Below, one piece after another: positions 1 to 9,966 of a stretch of DNA of 64,000 bases. Numbering within the stretch: the stretch's first letter is position 1; each line of letters starts with the position of its first letter. Source of the DNA: Anisus vortex (taxonomy: Eukaryota > Mollusca > Gastropoda > Planorbidae); contig OX421507.1 of the NCBI GenBank assembly GCA_949126835.1, positions 13,753,852-13,817,851 on the forward strand, read 5' to 3'. The position numbers were made by a program, and so were the translations under genes. Below the pieces are notes generated by a model. It worked only from the letters and a program-made list of their open reading frames with translations. It was not told the origin of the DNA and made no database searches.

Positions 1-2
1 GT

Positions 3-1409
3 TTCTCATTATTCAGTGTTGCTTTATTACAGAAGAAAATTCCTTCAATAGATGTGGTTTTACAGGTAGAGTCTAGGGACATAAGGATGCAGGTGGATAC
101 AGGGGCCTCTCTTACAATTATTTCACAACATACATACAGAGAGTTCTTCCAGGACGTTAAGCTGTCGAAGTTTCACAGCGCTATTACTACCTATACAGGA
201 GAACCCATCGTTGTGCATGGGTATGCAAACGTTAACGTGACTTATAAAGGACAACATGCGGTCCTACCCCTAGTCGTGGTTGCTGGTGGTGGGCCTTCAC
301 TTCTTGGCCGAAATTGGTTAACAGTTATTCGCCTAGACTGGAACAGCATCAATAATATCCAAACCGTGACTATTGATGACTTGCTATTGAAATATTCAGC
401 TATTTTTGAAGGAAGCCTCTGCAAATACAATGGTCCACCAGTCAAATTTTTCATTGATCCAGAAGCACAACCTCGGTTTTTTAAGGCCAGACCAGTACCT
501 TATGCCATCAAGAACAAAGTACAAGAGGCAATTGATAAGAATGTAGAACTTGGCATATGGGAGGCGGTTGATTACAGCGATTGGGCAGCCCCCGTGGTGC
601 CTGTTTTGAAAACCGATGGCACAATACGGCTTTGTGGTGATTACAAGGTAACGATAAATCAAGCCTGTAAGGTTGACCCTTACCCCCTGCCTAGAATTGA
701 AGACATGTTTGCAGAATTAAGAGGTGGACAAACATTTACAAAAATTGATTTGCATCAAGCCTATTCACAGATACCCGTGGATGAGGAGTACCACAAATAT
801 CTGACTGTAAACACTCACATGGGCCTGTTTAAAGTGAAACGTCTCCCATTCGGTGTTAACGCAGCAGTGGGCTGTTTTCAAAGAATTATCTGTAATGTAT
901 TGAAAGGACTAAAAGGTGTCTGCGTTTATCTAGATGACATTCTGGTGACAGGGCGAGATAATTGCGAGCATTTAAAAAATGTTGAACTTGTGCTTGAGCG
1001 CCTCATGCAAGCAGGGCTGCAGGCAAATAAAAACAAATGTATGTTCATGCAACCTTCAGTTGAGTATCTGGGTCACCGCATAGACGCGGAGGGTCTTCAT
1101 CCTATCCCAGCGAAGGTGAAGGCTGTAAAAGAAGCACCAACCCCTACAAACAAAACTGAACTTCGAAGTTTTCTTGGCCTCATAAACTACTACTCTAGGT
1201 TCCTCAGGAATCTTTCTGCTGAGCTTGCACCATTGTACGAGCTTACGAAAAAGGACGTTTCTTGGAAATGGGGGAAACGAGAGGAAACAGTTTTTCGCTA
1301 TGCAAAGGACATGATCAGTACTTCTGATTTATTGGTTCATTACAACCCGCTTTTACCACTTCTGGTACAATGTGACGCCTCGCCGAAAGGAATCTCGGTG
1401 CGGTGCTAA
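3..1409 (+). CDS. pol: gypsy pol, first part: aspartic protease and reverse transcriptase (partial)
   Basis: The frame is open from the first bases of the window, so the true start lies outside; the first apparent start codon at 54 is a GTG and need not be used. The retropepsin motif VDTGAS lies near 90-110. The RT domain follows, with KTDGTIRLCGDYK (around 605-645), TKIDLHQAYSQIPV (around 735-780) and the catalytic box YLDD (about 927-938). The RT thumb/connection region (SFLGLINYYSRFL) follows, then the beginning of RNase H (QCDAS near 1370). The product would process the polyprotein and copy element RNA into cDNA in virus-like particles. The frame ends at a TAA at 1407-1409, inside RNase H, where the other frame takes over. 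A stop at that place is not a known programmed site, so I read it as a disabling mutation. Confidence 0.92.
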   Translation, partial: FSLFSVALLQKKIPSIDVVLQVESRDIRMQVDTGASLTIISQHTYREFFQDVKLSKFHSAITTYTGEPIVVHGYANVNVTYKGQHAVLPLVVVAGGGPSLLGRNWLTVIRLDWNSINNIQTVTIDDLLLKYSAIFEGSLCKYNGPPVKFFIDPEAQPRFFKARPVPYAIKNKVQEAIDKNVELGIWEAVDYSDWAAPVVPVLKTDGTIRLCGDYKVTINQACKVDPYPLPRIEDMFAELRGGQTFTKIDLHQAYSQIPVDEEYHKYLTVNTHMGLFKVKRLPFGVNAAVGCFQRIICNVLKGLKGVCVYLDDILVTGRDNCEHLKNVELVLERLMQAGLQANKNKCMFMQPSVEYLGHRIDAEGLHPIPAKVKAVKEAPTPTNKTELRSFLGLINYYSRFLRNLSAELAPLYELTKKDVSWKWGKREETVFRYAKDMISTSDLLVHYNPLLPLLVQCDASPKGISVRC

Positions 1410-3229
1410 GTCATAGGTATGACGATGGTACAGACCGACCCATAGCATTCGCATCCCATAGCTTGAATCCAGCTGAAATGAACTATTCACAAATTGACAG
1501 GGAGGCCCTGGCTTTGGTATTTGGGGTCACTAAATTCCATCAATATCTTTATGGCCGAACAGGAAATGATAGATTCATCCTCGTGACAGACCACAAGCCC
1601 TTGACCTACTTGTTTGGCCATGACTGCACAATTCCAGCTATGGCGTCGGCACGGATACAAAGATGGGCATTAACACTTTCTGCCTATAATTACAGCATTG
1701 AATACAAGCGAGGAGTTGATAATGCTAATGCGGATGCTTTGAGTCGACTCCCACTCCCGGACCTACCTCAATCTGTAACAATGCCTCAGGAGATGGTTTT
1801 GGTTGTCAACATGGTCGACTCAGCTGCTCCGTTAGTGAGTTCTCAGGAGATTCGGACTGAGACGCAACGGGACCGTGTTCTGTCAAAAGTGTTTCAATGG
1901 GTCCGGTGGGGTTGGCCAGGCAAAGTTGATAAGTGTTATAATGCATTTTACATTAGGAAGGAGGAACTATCAATCATGGATGGCTGTCTCCTATGGGGAA
2001 ACAGGATTATTGTTCCTAGCAAATGTCGCGAGGCAGTTTTGTGCCTACTTCATGATACTCACATAGGTATATCAAGGATGAAGGCTACAGGCAGAAGTTA
2101 CGTCTGGTGGCCAGGAATGGACCACGATATTGAGTCAGCAGTCAGAGAGTGTTCGTCATGTGACAAAAATCAAAATATACCAGCGGTGGCAGAGCTCCAC
2201 CCTTGGGAATGGCCAAGTTCTCCCTGGTCTAGGGTTCATATTGATCATGCCGGTCCTTTCATGGGTAAACTCTTTCTGATTGTAATTGATGCCCATTCGA
2301 AATGGCTAGAAGTGATTAATGTTCCTAATACATCAACCCAGGCAACTATCATTGCACTCAGTGGAATATTTGCAACTCATGGTCTTCCTGTCACTCTAGT
2401 ATCGGACAATGGTACGGCATTCACTAGTGATGATTTCCAAAGATTCTGCACAAGGCATGGAATTAAACACATCCGCTCGGTTCCAAGACATCCATCCACT
2501 AATGGACTTGCAGAAAGGGCAGTTCAAATCTTCAAGTCTAGCATCAGGAAAATGGAAAATATTATTCCGTGGGAAATACGGCTAAACAAATTCTTGTTCA
2601 AATACAGAACGACGCCCCAAAGCACAACCCAAGAGACTCCATCACAGTTGCTGATGAACCGGTGCCTGCGTACGCCCATTTCAATGCTCCAGGCTGACTT
2701 GAGAAGTCGCGTAGAGACAAAACAAGCGCTACAGGCCCAATCGCACGATAAAGGTTGCAAGACACGCAATTTCGCACTAGGTGATAAAGTTTATACTCAT
2801 AGTGGTGGTTCTAGAGTCGAGTGGTTGCCGGGGACCGTAGAGTCAGTGACCGGTCCGCTCTCTTATATCGTCAAACTGACAGATGGAAGAACGGTTAAGA
2901 GGCATGTAGACCATATTCGTAATAGGTATGCGGACATTCCGGATCTTGATCTTACAGGAGAGGTTCATAATAAATCCACAACCAGTTCATCTTCTAGAGG
3001 CAATGTAGAGCCTGAGTTTCAGACAGCACAACCGGAGGAAATAGTGAGCATTCCAGCAACGGAAGCTCCGCCAGTAAATCAGTCGGCCTCTCAGGCAGCC
3101 CTGGTGCCTCGGGTTTCGGACATACCAATACCATCACTAGAAAATCAGTTGTTACCTGTATCCCCAGTAACTAGAACATCAGGTCGTACTCGGCGTGTTC
3201 CAGAGCGATTTGGATCTTGGGCCACCTAG
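1397..3229 (+). CDS. pol: gypsy pol, second part: RNase H and integrase
   Basis: This frame continues the RNase H domain (DREALALVFGVTKFHQYL near 1495-1550, TDHKPLTYLF near 1588) directly after the frame break. Integrase follows: an HHCC zinc-binding region (HDTHIG, WWPGM, CSSCDKNQ, about 2050-2175), then the catalytic core with D in IDHAGPF (about 2240), D in VSDNGTAF (about 2400) and E in NGLAERAVQ (about 2500). The last two are separated by 35 residues, the expected D-35-E spacing. A C-terminal chromatin- or DNA-binding-like region (DKVYTHSG, LPGTVESVTGP) and an Arg-rich tail (SGRTRRVPERF) end at a TAG. All integrase catalytic residues look intact. The apparent start at 1403 is a GTG and not a natural initiation site; the protein would only be made if the frame were bridged. 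Confidence 0.92.
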   Translation, partial: GAVLSHRYDDGTDRPIAFASHSLNPAEMNYSQIDREALALVFGVTKFHQYLYGRTGNDRFILVTDHKPLTYLFGHDCTIPAMASARIQRWALTLSAYNYSIEYKRGVDNANADALSRLPLPDLPQSVTMPQEMVLVVNMVDSAAPLVSSQEIRTETQRDRVLSKVFQWVRWGWPGKVDKCYNAFYIRKEELSIMDGCLLWGNRIIVPSKCREAVLCLLHDTHIGISRMKATGRSYVWWPGMDHDIESAVRECSSCDKNQNIPAVAELHPWEWPSSPWSRVHIDHAGPFMGKLFLIVIDAHSKWLEVINVPNTSTQATIIALSGIFATHGLPVTLVSDNGTAFTSDDFQRFCTRHGIKHIRSVPRHPSTNGLAERAVQIFKSSIRKMENIIPWEIRLNKFLFKYRTTPQSTTQETPSQLLMNRCLRTPISMLQADLRSRVETKQALQAQSHDKGCKTRNFALGDKVYTHSGGSRVEWLPGTVESVTGPLSYIVKLTDGRTVKRHVDHIRNRYADIPDLDLTGEVHNKSTTSSSSRGNVEPEFQTAQPEEIVSIPATEAPPVNQSASQAALVPRVSDIPIPSLENQLLPVSPVTRTSGRTRRVPERFGSWAT

Positions 3230-3233
3230 AAAT

Positions 3234-3247
3234 TAAAGGAGGAGGAA
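3234..3247 (+). other. polypurine tract
   Basis: A purine-only run, AAAGGAGGAGGAA, sits five bases after the pol stop and immediately before the TG that begins the LTR. This is the expected plus-strand priming site. Confidence 0.8.
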
Positions 3248-3445
3248 TGTTGCAACCATTATGTTTATTTGTTGTGTTGTTTTCCATTGTGTGAACTGTG
3301 AGAGTGCTGCCCCTTTTGTTGTTTACCCATAATCCCCTGGTATGTTAGCGACGTCCTTGTTCTACCATTTTGAATGTACTAGTCTTCATTACAGAATAAA
3401 GTCTGAGTACAATTATACACTGCGTCTTTACATTTCTCGATTTAT

Positions 3446-3449
<4 letters not shown>
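3248..3449 (+). repeat. 3' long terminal repeat, about 202 bp
   Basis: Begins TGTTGCAACC directly after the polypurine tract and ends TTATTACA, so it has the canonical TG...CA ends. An AATAAA polyadenylation signal lies at 3395-3400, followed by AGTCTGAG and ACTGCGTCTTTACA, wording typical of the R/U5 region of small gypsy LTRs. The matching 5' LTR is outside the window. The right edge runs into an (AT)n tract, so the exact end and target duplication cannot be fixed. Confidence 0.75.

Positions 3450-3497
<48 letters not shown>
3450..3497. repeat. (AT)n microsatellite
   Basis: Pure AT dinucleotide run between the gypsy LTR and the next LINE 3' end. Confidence 0.95.
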
Positions 3498-3501
<4 letters not shown>

Positions 3502-3715
3502 TTATCTTATCTTATATATTACAGACTCTGATTCTATAAAGTAGATTATTGCGTCCTACGCTCAATCGTGGTCCGAGTCTAGTCTTGTACCTTTATTCAT
3601 GTTTTAAATGACGTTAAGTTACTGGTTTTCCTGGTATGTTCAGGCAACCCATTCCATGCCCGAATGCCACTCGGGAATGAAGAGTACTTATATGCATTTG
3701 TTCTGTAAAGACCGA
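3498..3715 (-). mobile_element. CR1-like LINE 3' fragment
   Basis: On the minus strand this matches the last part of the LINE ORF2 and 3' UTR seen intact at 22.98-23.25 kb: the SFFPSGIRAWNGLP coding stretch, the GGACCACG region and the TATCTTA-type tail (at the plus-strand left end). 5' truncated, as usual for LINEs. Confidence 0.8.
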
Positions 3716-4070
3716 GAGGGCATTTGAATTTTGAATGTCAAACCAAAAAAGCAAACCTCAACATAACTGCTTTGAAAGAAGTATGGACAAGGATATATTG
3801 CTCTCAAGTAAACAGACAGACAGTAAAGTAATTGCATGCAAAGGTTAATCTAAAAATTATTCTGTGCCAAAAAAGCCACGCGATAGAGTGACACGAAGAT
3901 AGATTATGTTGACTCCTCAGACTAGAACTTTAGATTATCATTTTTCACTATGAGTCACGTGAGTTAACCCCTGATCATTTCTTTTTAAAACTTGGTAGTA
4001 GAATCTATTATGATATTGAAAACTTCCAAATTTCTATTTTATATACGTATAAAAAACGTAAATTACCCTT

Positions 4071-4320
4071 TCGGACCAAACTGATCATAGGGCTGGTAAA
4101 GCAGCCTTCACCAGTGTCTGTGGCCACGGCATACTAGAGGATGTGTGACCAGCACAATGCCAGCCGACTTTACTTTACCCATAACTAATGTCAGGTACCC
4201 ATCAAAGCTGGGTAGACTCAGGGACACCCTTAAGTCCCGAGACAAAAAAAATCTCAGCCTGCACCAGGATTTGAACCCAGGTCCTTCGGATCGAACGCGC
4301 TGCCGCTCGGCTACCGTGCC
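4071..4320 (-). mobile_element. tRNA-derived SINE, family A
   Basis: On the minus strand it starts GGCACGGTAGCCGAGCGGCA, a tRNA-like box A, then GGTTCAAATCCTGG, a box B. A body with CAGGGACACCC, GTGGCCACGGCA and an end near GATCAGTTTGGTC follows. The same module recurs at 12054, 12308, 31844 and, degraded, at 23325, 29714, 58897 and 63871. It would have been transcribed by RNA polymerase III from the internal boxes. Confidence 0.8.
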
Positions 4321-4555
4321 TACTATATACGTATAGACACACACAAACAATATTGAAAATTCTAAAATTTGATAACATCGTCTTGGAAGATATTGATCGA
4401 CATGAAGGAGACGCAGGACTACAATCACGTCCATCGCACGGATGGGTTGTTGACAGCATGTTGGACTGACGGTGCATGCATCACGTGACCCGTCATCGTA
4501 AGCACACAAACACTCTCAATAAATTACCCGTCAGTTTTCCCGGTTCTAAAAAGAG

Positions 4556-4657
4556 TACCTATCTTATCTTTTAATATTACAGGCGCGCCTTCTGTGAAGA
4601 AGATTTTTGCGACCTACGCTCATCCGTGATCCGAGTCTAGTCTTGCATCATTATATT
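4556..4657 (-). mobile_element. LINE 3'-end fragment (short)
   Basis: Minus-strand copy of the last roughly 100 bp of the CR1-like LINE: tail, 3' hairpin region (AGAAG/CTTCT stem kept) and the GACTAGACTCGGA region. Abuts a second, longer fragment in the same orientation. Confidence 0.75.
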
Positions 4658-4950
4658 ATCTTATCTTATACATTACAGACGCTTCTTAAATAAAGACAAT
4701 TATTGCGTCCTTTACTCATCCGCGGTCCGAGTCAAGTCTTGCATCTTTTATCAATGTTTTAAATGATGTTAAGTTACTGGTTTTCCTGGTGTTTGTTCCA
4801 GCAACCCATTCCATGCCCGAATGCCACTCGGGAAGAAAGAGTACTTAAATGCCTTTGTTCTCGCATAAGGGATAAGAAACGTGTTTTTGTCCTAAAGTTT
4901 ATCTGAGCATTGCAACAATTTGTTATTGGGTTGCATTTCTTAATTAGAGT
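4658..4950 (-). mobile_element. CR1-like LINE 3' fragment
   Basis: Minus-strand match to the ORF2 C-terminus and 3' UTR of the LINE at 20.9-23.25 kb (NLTSFKTLIKMQD-like coding, SFFPSGIRAWN-like coding, GACGC/GCGTC hairpin, TATCTTA tail at the left). Confidence 0.8.
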
Positions 4951-5394
4951 TTAACGCCTGACATTAGTGGTAGCGAACTAAAGGCGTTGTAGTGCTCACA
5001 CAATCCCCTATTGCACGGGTTGGCAGCCTAAGGCACGCGTGCCAGACTCGGCACGCAGAACAATTTTCAGTGGCACGAGACCTCCGAGAATATTTTCTAA
5101 TGCAAGTGAAAACAACGTATAACAGCATAATTAGTGGGTGCTGCATGGCGAACTACATGGGAATCACACTGGACGTCGACTGTTTTAGTTCAGGAATGTT
5201 TGTATGCAAAGCTCACTGTGATTGTTATTGTTAAGATACTCAATTGTATTGTTTCTCAAGTCTCTTCTAGAAGAAAGTCATAAGGAGTATAGGTAAAGTC
5301 TTAGATAGATTCGTTTCTTGTCTGGAAGCAATTAAGATGTATCTAAATGGGAAAAAAATCCGTTATTGAATGACGAGAACTAACTGTTGAAGCC

Positions 5395-5660
5395 AATTTT
5401 TTTGAATGACATGGCGCCACGTTTCAGTGAGTTAAACTTCCATTTACAAGACTGGGTCCAAAAGCACTTGAAGTGTTGGGCCACTGGAATGGATTTGCAT
5501 TGAAACTGGACATATCTTTCCGTGAAATCAATATAAAAACCTTTACCTCTTTCCCTAATTTAAGGCAAATTAAGATAGATGAGCATTTTCAGAACTACAC
5601 TAGTTATATTAAACCAATTTACGCTTAGTATCATTAGGATCAAATTTGGAGAATTTAATT
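5395..5660 (+). pseudogene. hAT transposase C-terminal remnant
   Basis: Translation in shifting frames gives RFSELNFHLQD and then FREINIKTFTSFPNLRQIKI, which resemble the conserved region before the hAT dimerisation domain (LNELN.KLQ ... FPNL type). Stops and frame changes break it, so no protein is made. It identifies the surrounding element as a deleted hAT derivative. The same region is present in the second copy near 39.1 kb. Confidence 0.55.
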
Positions 5661-6486
5661 GAAGGGAGATAATTAACCCGTTTTCTTTACATTTATTTTT
5701 CTACTATGTTTCTTTTTTGTTTCCTTTCAAAAAAAATAATGGCTTACAATTTATAACTCTAAAATGATCAAATTACACACGATAGTTGAAAATTGTATAA
5801 ATATTTTATGACTAAAGAATATATATGTACATTTTAAAACATCACAATAACTACCCAGTTTGTATGATTACTTTGTATCTCTTCTGCTTAAAACACTAGC
5901 GGCATAGCCCTTGAAATGAAATCTATAGAATAATTAATAAATAGCATAAATCTCAGTTATTCTGAGATCAAACAATAAAGACTTTATAGCTATTACTAGA
6001 ATAATATCTTGCCAACTAAATTCATGTTGATAAATATTGTGTAAGTTGAGTAATGAAATTGTGTATTTGTAATGAAATTGTGTATTTAAAAAAAAAGAGA
6101 AGAAAATGTTTCTTTATTGATCCAAACAAATGGAAATTTGTCTTGATTACAGATGTTTTGTCTTTCAGCATATTTCAAACAATGTAAAACATCAATTTGT
6201 ACTCAAGCACAATAATATACTTATCAAAATAGACATACACGAACACTATCACACAATTTATCATACAAAAAAAAAGTTCAGAGGTAGTCAGCTATTGTAT
6301 TTTGGCTGACTGAAGTCTTGACGATGAATTTCTTGTTCGGTATATTTTTGTGAATTTTCCATGGTAGTGTATGGCCTCATGCTGACACACAAAAAGATGA
6401 TACTAACAAACAGGTTAATTTGTTATTAACTATAAAACGCTTTAATTATTTTATCTATTACACTACTTTTTTTTTTACTCCCTTTC

Positions 6487-6988
6487 TATTAACTCACACT
6501 GTCTGTCTGCTTAGTTGCTTGCTTGCTTGGAAAACTTTTCATCAATTTTTCGACCACTTCCCGTCGTCCAATCGAGCTGAAACTTGGGTCGCAGACTTGT
6601 CCAGACCAACAATACATTCTATCAAATTTTCAGCATCATAGCCTTGGAATAGTCACTAATACCTTCGACTAATTTGCGAATCGAAGAAAATGGAAACATG
6701 GCTGCCTCTACCAGAAGAGACGAAAGTAAATAAACTTTTCGGATAAGTTCGTTTTTACGAAATAAATAGAATGAAAACTACATAATATAGCCGAAACAAA
6801 GCGAGTTATCTTTTTATGTTTTTTTGCGGGCCAAAGCTAGAAAAAAAAAGGATGCGAAAAATTTCAGTGTGGAAATTCATAAGGTATGATATCACTTATA
6901 TTTATTTTAATCTATCAAAATATAAATTAAGTATAAACTTAGTTTACAAAGAAAGGGCGCATAAAAAAAACTGTGTTTTTATGGGTTA
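6487..6988 (-). mobile_element. interspersed repeat inserted in hAT copy 1
   Basis: An inverted copy of about 500 bp recurs at 8219-8725. Shared landmarks include the end TTAACYCA, a (GCAA)n/CAGACAGACAGT stretch, TTTCGACCACTTCCCGTCGTCCA, and GCGGGCCAAAGCTAGAAA. Ends TTAACCCATA and TATTAACTC suggest very short terminal inverted repeats. No coding capacity seen; class not assigned. Removing it makes hAT copy 1 similar in length to copy 2 without its own insert. Confidence 0.65.
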
Positions 6989-7142
6989 GTTTATTTGTCT
7001 TGTTCTCAAAAAAAAAAAAAAAGGTCTTATAAAAATAATATAGTTGATAAGTTTGACTTTCACGCTGTTGGCACTGCTGAATGATTCAAGAATCCTAGTT
7101 CGACACACTATAAGCAAAATGTTGCCGACCCCTGGCCTAGTG

Positions 7143-7871
7143 TGTCTGTGCTTCACAAGTCCTATGGATCAATTCGAACCGACGGGACTACCAACTACCT
7201 CAATCTGTGGTGAACGTGAAAAACTACACATGGATGTGATGGACTCGAAGAATTCTTGTAACGACCACGTGCTATAATCAGTGACTTTGTCCACGCTAGA
7301 ACTAGATCACTTGAATTAAAACAATATTTAAACAAACACACATTTCACCCAAAGCTCTGATAAGTTATATGAATATCTAGCGCTGATTATTGATATTTTT
7401 TTGTAACCACGACAAAGTATTAGAACAAAAGTAATAAATATCATTTTAAGATCTCGTAATATAGAAATAATAATAACAGTGAAATTTCTCTTTCGGTTGA
7501 CGTAAAATATTTTTCTTCAGCCTAATGCAAGAACACATTTAGATAAATTGTATTTCTTCCTGAGTGGCATTTGGGGCGTATAACATGGGTTATTTGGAGG
7601 GTCTAGGGCAATGGCCCCTGGCCTTGATCAGACCATTTTTCTTTTTAAAAACCAAGACGGAAAAAAAATAATTTTACGTTACTTTTTGAAAGAAATGTAT
7701 TAAGCCTAATTCTAGAAAAATAGTTAGATTTATGCATTATGCCTCGTACAAATTTTATCATACGGTATAATATTCAATTATATATAATATAATTTTTACA
7801 TTTTTACGTTTCAATTATTAATAATTTGATAAAAAAATTATTGGGCTTAAAAAAAAAAGTAATTTTTGCAA
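7143..7871. other. AT-rich stretch, nothing recognised
   Basis: No ORF, RNA gene or repeat end that I can support. Many short A and T runs. Confidence 0.6.
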
Positions 7872-8003
7872 ATGTAATAAGAACATAAAACCAGAATGAT
7901 ATCTCTTATTAGTTAGACCTAGACCTATACTAGAATATGCATCTTCTGTATGGGACCAACAACTAAAGAAAACACAAGCGTATGTAATGTATAAGATAAG
8001 ATG
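7872..8003 (+). mobile_element. LINE fragment with internal deletion
   Basis: The first 105 bp match the ORF2 segment LVRPILEYAGSVWD (compare 22712-22803), then the sequence jumps straight to the terminal tail GTAATGTATAAGATAAGATG. The remaining roughly 400 bp of the LINE end are missing. Confidence 0.7.
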
Positions 8004-8218
8004 ATAAAAGTAACAAAAGGATGACATTTAAAAATGAATACATTATTTAAAAGTTTTAATTTACCTCTGATATTCCTTTAAATTCGCCGACAAAAACCGG
8101 CAACTGGGATAGCCATAGTTTTCCATTGTTAAAATCATAGCCAATTACTAGATCAGAAGTCTATAGTTCGGTTTGTGATTGGACATTACCTTAAATGTAG
8201 TTTTCCAGTCATACAAAA

Positions 8219-8725
8219 TTAACCCATAAAAACCAAGTGTGTGTTATACTCCCTTTATTTGTAAACTAAGTTTACCATCATGTAATTAAAAAATGTATAA
8301 GAAATATCTTTTGTTTTAGTCTTCTTTGGTACTAAGTATTATTTTCCTATCATAATTTGTAAGGAACATTGTTTACAAAGCTAGAGCGCAAAGTTTGATG
8401 ACGTCAATTCTCAGAGCATCCTTTTTTTTTTCTTTCTAGCTTTGGCCCGCAAAAGCCATTAAAAGTTGGACCGGCATTTTCAACGTGAAACCAACTCATA
8501 GACCATTTATCTATGAAGTGTTTGTTAAATTTAAACAAAATCATAAATATAGTATAATTTTTTTGAAAACTGAAAATTCAATAGAATGTATTGTTTGTCG
8601 CCATAAGTCTGCTGCCCAACTTTCAGCTCGATTGGACGACGGGAAGTGGTCGAAAAATCGATGCAAGAGTTTTACAAGCAAGCAAGCAAACAAGCAAGCA
8701 AGCAGACAGACAGTACGAGTTAATA
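8219..8725 (+). mobile_element. interspersed repeat, second (inverted) copy
   Basis: Reverse complement of 6487-6988 with many substitutions: AACCCATAAAAAC start, GCTTTGGCCCGC, CGACGGGAAGTGGTCGA, (GCAA)n and CAGACAGACAGT end. The two copies are about 1.2 kb apart in opposite orientation. An open frame through this region (8485-9033) carries no recognisable protein. Confidence 0.65.
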
Positions 8726-8777
8726 TAATGGGACTAAAAATAGCAGAAATATCAAAACAAGCGGTCCATCTTATTAA

Positions 8778-8930
8778 TCTTTGGTATCGTCGAAAATGGA
8801 TATTCTTACAATCCTTAATATTTATTAGTCTTTGGTATTGTCGAAAATGGATATTCTTACAATCCTTAATATTTATTAGTCTTTGGTATTGTCGAAAATG
8901 GATATTCTTACAATACTTAATACTTACTTT
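8778..8930. repeat. 51-bp tandem repeat, 3 copies
   Basis: Three near-identical units of exactly 51 bp beginning TCTTTGGTATYGTCGAAAAT. The first follows GCGGTCCATCTTATTAA, which resembles the end of the MITE at 48811-49097. Confidence 0.95.
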
Positions 8931-9907
8931 GCCACCCTTTCATTATGCTTTTCTGGGTTTCTGTCATCTTATCTTCTGGGGGCTCAGAGCAAATTTTCAT
9001 AAAAGAAACTACGTCAGATTTGCTACGAAATGATACATTTTATTCGGTCTGATGAAAACACTAGGGTGAAAAGGGGGGGGGGGGGGAATAGGTCTGACGA
9101 AGGTTAATTTCGCTGCTTTCAATTTCTGAAAAATACAATGGAACTCATACAGAGAAGAATTCTACAAGAATAAACCAAAAGAAAAAGAAACAAACAGGTA
9201 GATTGACAATACTTTGTAAGTTAGGCTGACGTCTCATTATTCAGGTTATGATAAACAAGATATCAGGTCACCTTAAGGGAGGGGGGATGATTTATCTGAA
9301 CTGTTACAATGGTGATCTATACCTAGAAAAGAATATAATGAATAAACTAATAACACACCCTAACCCTATAATGAATAAACTAATAACACACCATAACCCT
9401 ATATCTAGTTCTAACCCTTTACCCTGACCCGTTTCCTAAATCATTTCTGCGTGGGAGAACAGCTTGCCTAATTTGTGTTCCCATCTCTCAAAATCTACCA
9501 GAACGCAAACTTCGTCTAAATCATCTCACAGTGATCCTCAATCAGGGACAGTTTTGTGGCATTATTGGGGCTGTGGCTTGTCTTATTTATCTGTGCTTGG
9601 CGCTTATCTGCGCTGTTAACCTGTCTGTGCTGTTAACTGGCCCTGCGTTATCTTGTCTCTTTGTTAACTACTGCTCTGTTTTGCGTGCGTGTGTGTGTGT
9701 GTGTGTTTGTGCTGCATTTTAAACCTGCCTTCATTGTCCATGTCATGAAGCAAGTTGCCAGCGTTGTAGTGTGCAGTACATACATTGTACTTTTTCATAG
9801 GCGTACTAGGACTGGCTCATAAGCGTATTATTATATGACCATTAACCGGATTTCGATTTTGACACGTAGCGTATAAAAGCCACTATATATAATATAGATA
9901 GTTATAA
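8931..9907. other. intergenic; poly-G run and short direct repeat
   Basis: Contains a G run near 9070-9086, a 2-copy repeat of ATGAATAAACTAATAACACACC-type sequence at about 9339-9412, and a short GT tract near 9690. No gene seen. Confidence 0.6.
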
Positions 9908-9966
9908 CAATAATATTATTTATATAGCGCTGCCAACAGACATAATGTAAGCTCAGAGCGCATCAA
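9908..9966 (-). mobile_element. L2-like LINE 3' end fragment
   Basis: ATTATTTATATAGCGCTGCCAACA then GCTCAGAGCGC reads, on the minus strand, as the same 3' end found at 13470-13543 in the inverted-repeat arm. Confidence 0.6.

Larger units (their letters stand above)
1..3449 (+). mobile_element. Ty3/gypsy (Mag/K02A2.6-like) LTR retrotransposon, 3' part
   Basis: The order protease, reverse transcriptase, RNase H, integrase, polypurine tract, LTR reads left to right, which is the Ty3/gypsy (Metaviridae) arrangement. The RT and integrase wording resembles the Mag/K02A2.6-like group of invertebrate elements. Gag, primer-binding site and 5' LTR lie beyond the left window edge, so LTR-LTR divergence cannot be read here. 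One frameshift near 1390-1400 splits pol into two open frames; apart from that the reading frames are open over more than 3 kb, suggesting a fairly young but probably non-autonomous copy. The LTR abuts an (AT)n tract. Confidence 0.93.
5014..7134 (+). mobile_element. hAT transposon, family A, copy 1 (non-autonomous)
   Basis: The left end CACGGGTTGGCAGCC and the reverse complement of the right end, CAGGGGTCGGCAACA, form terminal inverted repeats of hAT type. The flanking octamers CCCTATTG (5006-5013) and GCCTAGTG (7135-7142) agree at 6 of 8 positions, as an old 8-bp target duplication would. The interior matches copy 2 at 39004-41701, including decayed transposase C-terminal coding. A different repeat is inserted at about 6487-6988. 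Confidence 0.8.

Noticed and set aside
8485..9033. 182-codon ORF
   Set aside because: Runs through an interspersed repeat and three 51-bp tandem units; no recognisable domain.
9339..9430. Telomere-like CCCTAACCCT words
   Set aside because: Only one or two copies within a short direct duplication, not a telomeric array.
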